64,000 nucleotides of DNA from an uncultured Clostridia bacterium (GTDB lineage Bacteria; Bacillota; Clostridia; TANB77; CAG-508): assembly GCA_934154445.1 (NCBI GenBank), contig CAKPGC010000001.1:164968-228967 (forward strand), in the 5' to 3' direction. The notes under the pieces were generated by a model that saw nothing but the letters and a program-made list of their open reading frames with translations, did no database searches and had not been told where the DNA came from. Shown piece after piece: positions 60,872-64,000 of this stretch (position 1 is its first letter; every line of letters starts with the position of its first letter). The translations under genes and the position numbers were made by a program.

Positions 60872-63839
60872 TTAATTAAATAAATTCATAATATCTTCTT
60901 TTGAAAGTTTATTAATAAATGTAGTTTGAGTATTAAGCATATTATCCATAAGTTCTGACTTTCTTTGTTGCATTTCATAAATTTTTTCTTCAATTGAATC
61001 CTTAGTAATTAATTTATAAACTTGAACATTATTTTTTTGTCCAATTCTATAAGCTCGATCTGTTGCTTGATTTTCGGCAGAAATATTCCACCATGGATCA
61101 TAATGTATAACCATATCGGCTCCAATTAGATTTAGTCCTGTACCTCCTGCTTTTAATGAAATTAAGAATACTCCTATTTCCGGATTATGATTAAACTCAT
61201 CAACTAGTTCTATTCTTTCATCCACTTTGGTTGCTCCGGTAAGTTTAAAATATTTAATATTAGATTTATTCAATTCTTTTTCTATAATTTCAAACATTGA
61301 TGTATAACTAGAAAACAATAATATTTTGTGTCCTGCCATAACTCCATCTTCTATAATTTCCATGCACTGTTCTAGCTTGCTACTTCCACCGGAATAATTT
61401 TCTATAAACAATCCTGGATGGCAACAAATTTGTCTTAATCTTGTTAATGCTGCAAGTATCTTAATTTGGTTTTTCTCATATCCATCTGTGTTTATTACAT
61501 TTTGAACCTCTTGTTTTGTTCTTACCAAATATGATAGATAAATGTTCTTTTGTTCTTCTTCCATTTCATTATTTAAAATTGTTATTGTTTTTTCTGGTAA
61601 TTCTGTTAATACTTCTTTTTTTGTTCTTCTTAAAATAAATGGCTCTATTAACATTTTTAACTTATCCATTGCTTCCTTATTTTCATCTTTTATAATTGCG
61701 GTTTCATACATTGTCTTAAATTCTTTGTAACCGAAATAGATATCCTGGCATTATAAAATCAAAAATTGACCATAATTCTGCCAAAGAATTTTCTATTGGA
61801 GTTCCGGTTAAAGCAAATCTTGTATCTGATTTTAGCATTTTTATTGCTTTAGCATTCTTTGTATTGTTATTTTTTAAATATTGTGCCTCATCAGCAATTA
61901 TATATCTAAAATTATAATTTCTATCTTTATATATATCAATATCTCTTTTTAACAAATCATAAGAAGTTATAATTAAATCATATTGATCTATATCTTGTAT
62001 TATTTTTTTTCTTTCTGATATTGTTCCACTAACCACTTTAATTTTTAAGTCTGGTGCAAATTTTTCTATCTCATTTTTCCAATTTAATGCCAATGAACTC
62101 GGTGATATAACAATACTTGCTCTGTTATCATCAGTATTTTGTTTATAATCTAAAAGTATTGATATTATTTGAAGTGTCTTTCCAAGTCCCATATCATCAG
62201 CCAATATTCCTCCAAATTTATATTTATCGAGTGTTTTCAACCATTTAAACCCTATTTTTTGGTATGGTCTTAAAATTGTTTTTAAATTTTCTGGTATTTG
62301 TTCTTCTTCTATTAGATCTTTATCAAGTTCGTCTATAATATTCTTATATTCCTTATTTTTTACAATCTCTGTTCCCTTAATATTTTTTAATAATTGATTT
62401 AAATATAAAGTTCTATTTACAGGTAATCTTATACTTCCACTTTCTAATTCTTTATAAGTTGTGTCTGTTCCGGATATTAATTTATCAATAAAATCAATTT
62501 CATTAGAATTTTGTAATTCTAAAAAACTTCCATCTTTTAATCTGTAGTATTTCTTTTTTAATTTATATTTTTTGACTATTTCCTCAAGCTCATTTAAATC
62601 AACATTCAACTGTGATAAATCTACCGATAATAAATTGTTTTCTATTCTTACTCCTAATGAACCTATTTTAGGTCTTACTATTTCTTTTGATTTAAAGTTT
62701 TCTGTTGCTAATACCTCAAACTTTTTCATATAGTAATTTATATCATTTGTCAAAAATTCATATATTTTTTCTTCATCAGGTAAAATAAATCTTAAATTTT
62801 TTACATCAAACATAAATCCAGTTTTTCTAAAGATATTCATTGCTTTAGTTTCTTCTATAACATTTCTTGGATATTTAAATTCCTTTTCTTCTTTCTCATT
62901 TAATGGATTAAATTCTCTTTCTCCATAACACAACTTTACATCAGCAATAATATATTCTTTTTTATCAAAATCTAAAAACACCTTTACTCCGAGTTTATCA
63001 GGTTGATATTCTTTTATTTCTTCTTGTATATTTTCATCTATTTTAACAGCATCTTTCACTCTAGGAAGTACTATTGAAAATAATTCACTTAATTCATTTT
63101 TACCAAGCGAAACTTGTGTTAAAAAGTTTTCCCTAAATAATTTTAACAATTTCAATGTTGTATTTTCAAATTCACTATCGCATCTATATAATTTATCTCC
63201 TGTTAAAACATATTTATACTCTTTTCCTTTTAAAATAACAATTTTATATATATCAAAATCTGCAACAATTCTATATTCATCTTCAGAAATTTTTTCTAGC
63301 TTAAAATCAATTTTAGGATTTTGCTCTGTAAACTCTACTATGCTCTTATCATTATCTCTTTCAATCATAACTTTTTTGTTTTTCAACACATCAAAGAGTT
63401 CATCAATTGCTGTATTACCTATAATTATACTACTTTCATTCAAAGCTTTTCCATAATATTTATAGTTAGAGTTTGCATTTGAATTTGTAATTGCAATTAT
63501 TTCAGAATATTTCATTATAAATTTTAATAGTTGCTGACTTTCTTTATCAAACATTTCTTGTATATGTAGAAATTCTAATTTATCTCCATATTTATAGACT
63601 TCTTTATTTATCATTGCTTTATAAAAGTCTACTAAATTTTTTAATTTATACATTCTTTTATTTCCAATTTTAAATTCAATCTTCATTTCTTTTGAAAATT
63701 TATCATATATAATTTTAGGTTCTATTTTTATAGTTTCTTTATTTTTGAATTCTTTTTCTATATTTGAATTTATTTCATTTAGTTCCTCATTATATAATAT
63801 TTTTACTATTTGATTGAAACTGTTATATTTATCTGGCAT
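60872..63839 (-). CDS. SNF2-family helicase with a CGG +1 frameshift site
   Basis: A bacterial SNF2/RapA-like ATPase of 988 residues. An N-terminal SNF2-associated region (about 1-520) precedes the motor: DDMGLGKTLQ (Walker A), ADEAQYLKN (DEAQ, motif II), ALTGTPIEN (motif III), then GGTGLNL and QATDRAYRIGQ (motif VI). At codon 703 the zero frame reads TTT CGG TTA and stops at TAA 61716. Reading CGGT (61730-61733) as glycine gives MPGYLFGYKEFKTMYETAI and continues into the second motor half; the total is 3n+1 bases. Without it the ATPase loses its whole C-terminal RecA domain. ATG 63839 has AAAGGAG upstream; a longer frame to 63917 is unlikely. Confidence 0.9.
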
Positions 63840-64000
63840 CTTTTTCTCCTTTACTTGATGTAATATTATATAATATTTTTGCCAATTTATCAAGAGGTAT
63901 AAAAAATAAGAATGCATAAATTGTGTAGGTTAGTCAATCATTTGTCACAAATTATTTAAAATAAATACTTTGAGCACCTATATTGCAAATAACGATTCTT

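Noticed and set aside
14096..61733. Random sequencing or assembly indels
   Set aside because: Random errors in this AT-rich DNA should fall in A/T runs and include losses as well as gains. All seven are an extra C before a GGT or GGA glycine codon. A systematic base-calling artefact is not fully excluded and needs raw reads.
14096..61733. A release-factor-2-type programmed shift with an upstream Shine-Dalgarno-like stimulator and a stop codon
   Set aside because: No shared upstream purine block is present, and a stop follows CGG directly in only two of the seven cases.
14096..61733. CGG reassigned to glycine or another residue as a normal three-base codon
   Set aside because: A simple reassignment would not repair the reading frame; the downstream frame is +1 in every case.
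1..64000. tRNA or rRNA genes, CRISPR arrays, IS elements with terminal inverted repeats
   Set aside because: No cloverleaf, regular spacer-repeat array or transposase was found on reading both strands.

Overview
The window is about 64 kb of very AT-rich DNA from a Gram-positive anaerobe, most likely an uncultured Clostridia-type member of the Bacillota. Evidence: a four-subunit ferredoxin-linked 2-oxoacid oxidoreductase and a pyruvate formate-lyase system, a dcw cell-wall cluster in Firmicutes order (mraZ-rsmH-ftsL-PBP with PASTA-murE-mraY-ftsW-murG), RicT, TrmFO, a CwlD-like amidase next to a PdaA/PdaB-like deacetylase, strong AGGAGG ribosome sites, and arginine written almost only as AGA. 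No tRNA, rRNA or CRISPR was found.

Layout. 1-4.4 kb: tail of an unknown gene, smc, and a relic of a GLUG-type surface protein. 4.4-7.5 kb: porGDAB operon. 7.6-10.8 kb: hypothetical gene, small ferredoxin, ricT, holB, lepB. 10.9-17.7 kb: membrane protein, orphan histidine kinase, murG, ftsW, mraY, murE. 17.8-27.7 kb: a class B penicillin-binding protein gene cut in two by about 7.9 kb of integrated DNA. 27.8-30.0 kb: ftsL, rsmH, mraZ. 30.2-33.8 kb: XRE regulator, pflB, pflA. 33.8-44.2 kb: S1 protein, two rRNA pseudouridine synthases, membrane proteins, SSB-like protein, deacetylase, amidase, GGDEF protein. 44.4-48.7 kb: a 1420-residue thioester adhesin. 49-56.6 kb: D,D-carboxypeptidase, acpP, plsX, and the str operon (rpsL, rpsG, fusA, tuf). 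56.8-63.8 kb: two coiled-coil paralogues, trmFO, and a SNF2 helicase.

Main observation: a candidate recoding system. Seven genes (ftsW, the element's serine recombinase, the PBP, an RluD-type synthase, the polysaccharide deacetylase, the CwlD-type amidase and the SNF2 helicase) are each broken by exactly one extra base, and each has length 3n+1. In all seven the break falls on an in-frame CGG codon. Reading the four bases CGGT (five genes) or CGGA (two genes) as one glycine restores the conserved family sequence. A hand scan found only three other in-frame CGG codons. Two lie in cargo genes of the integrated elements and one in an unassigned gene with unusual codon use. This looks like +1 frameshifting, or four-base decoding, at CGG in host genes. 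A sequencing or assembly artefact must still be excluded.

Second observation: the PBP gene is interrupted by two tandem serine-recombinase elements flanked by a 14-bp core. Joining the outer cores restores the reading frame exactly across the end of the transpeptidase domain into the PASTA domain, as in the skin-type intervening elements of sporulation genes. The inner element carries a six-cysteine peptide precursor with a radical SAM/SPASM maturase. The recombinase needed for excision itself contains a CGG site, so the two systems may be connected.
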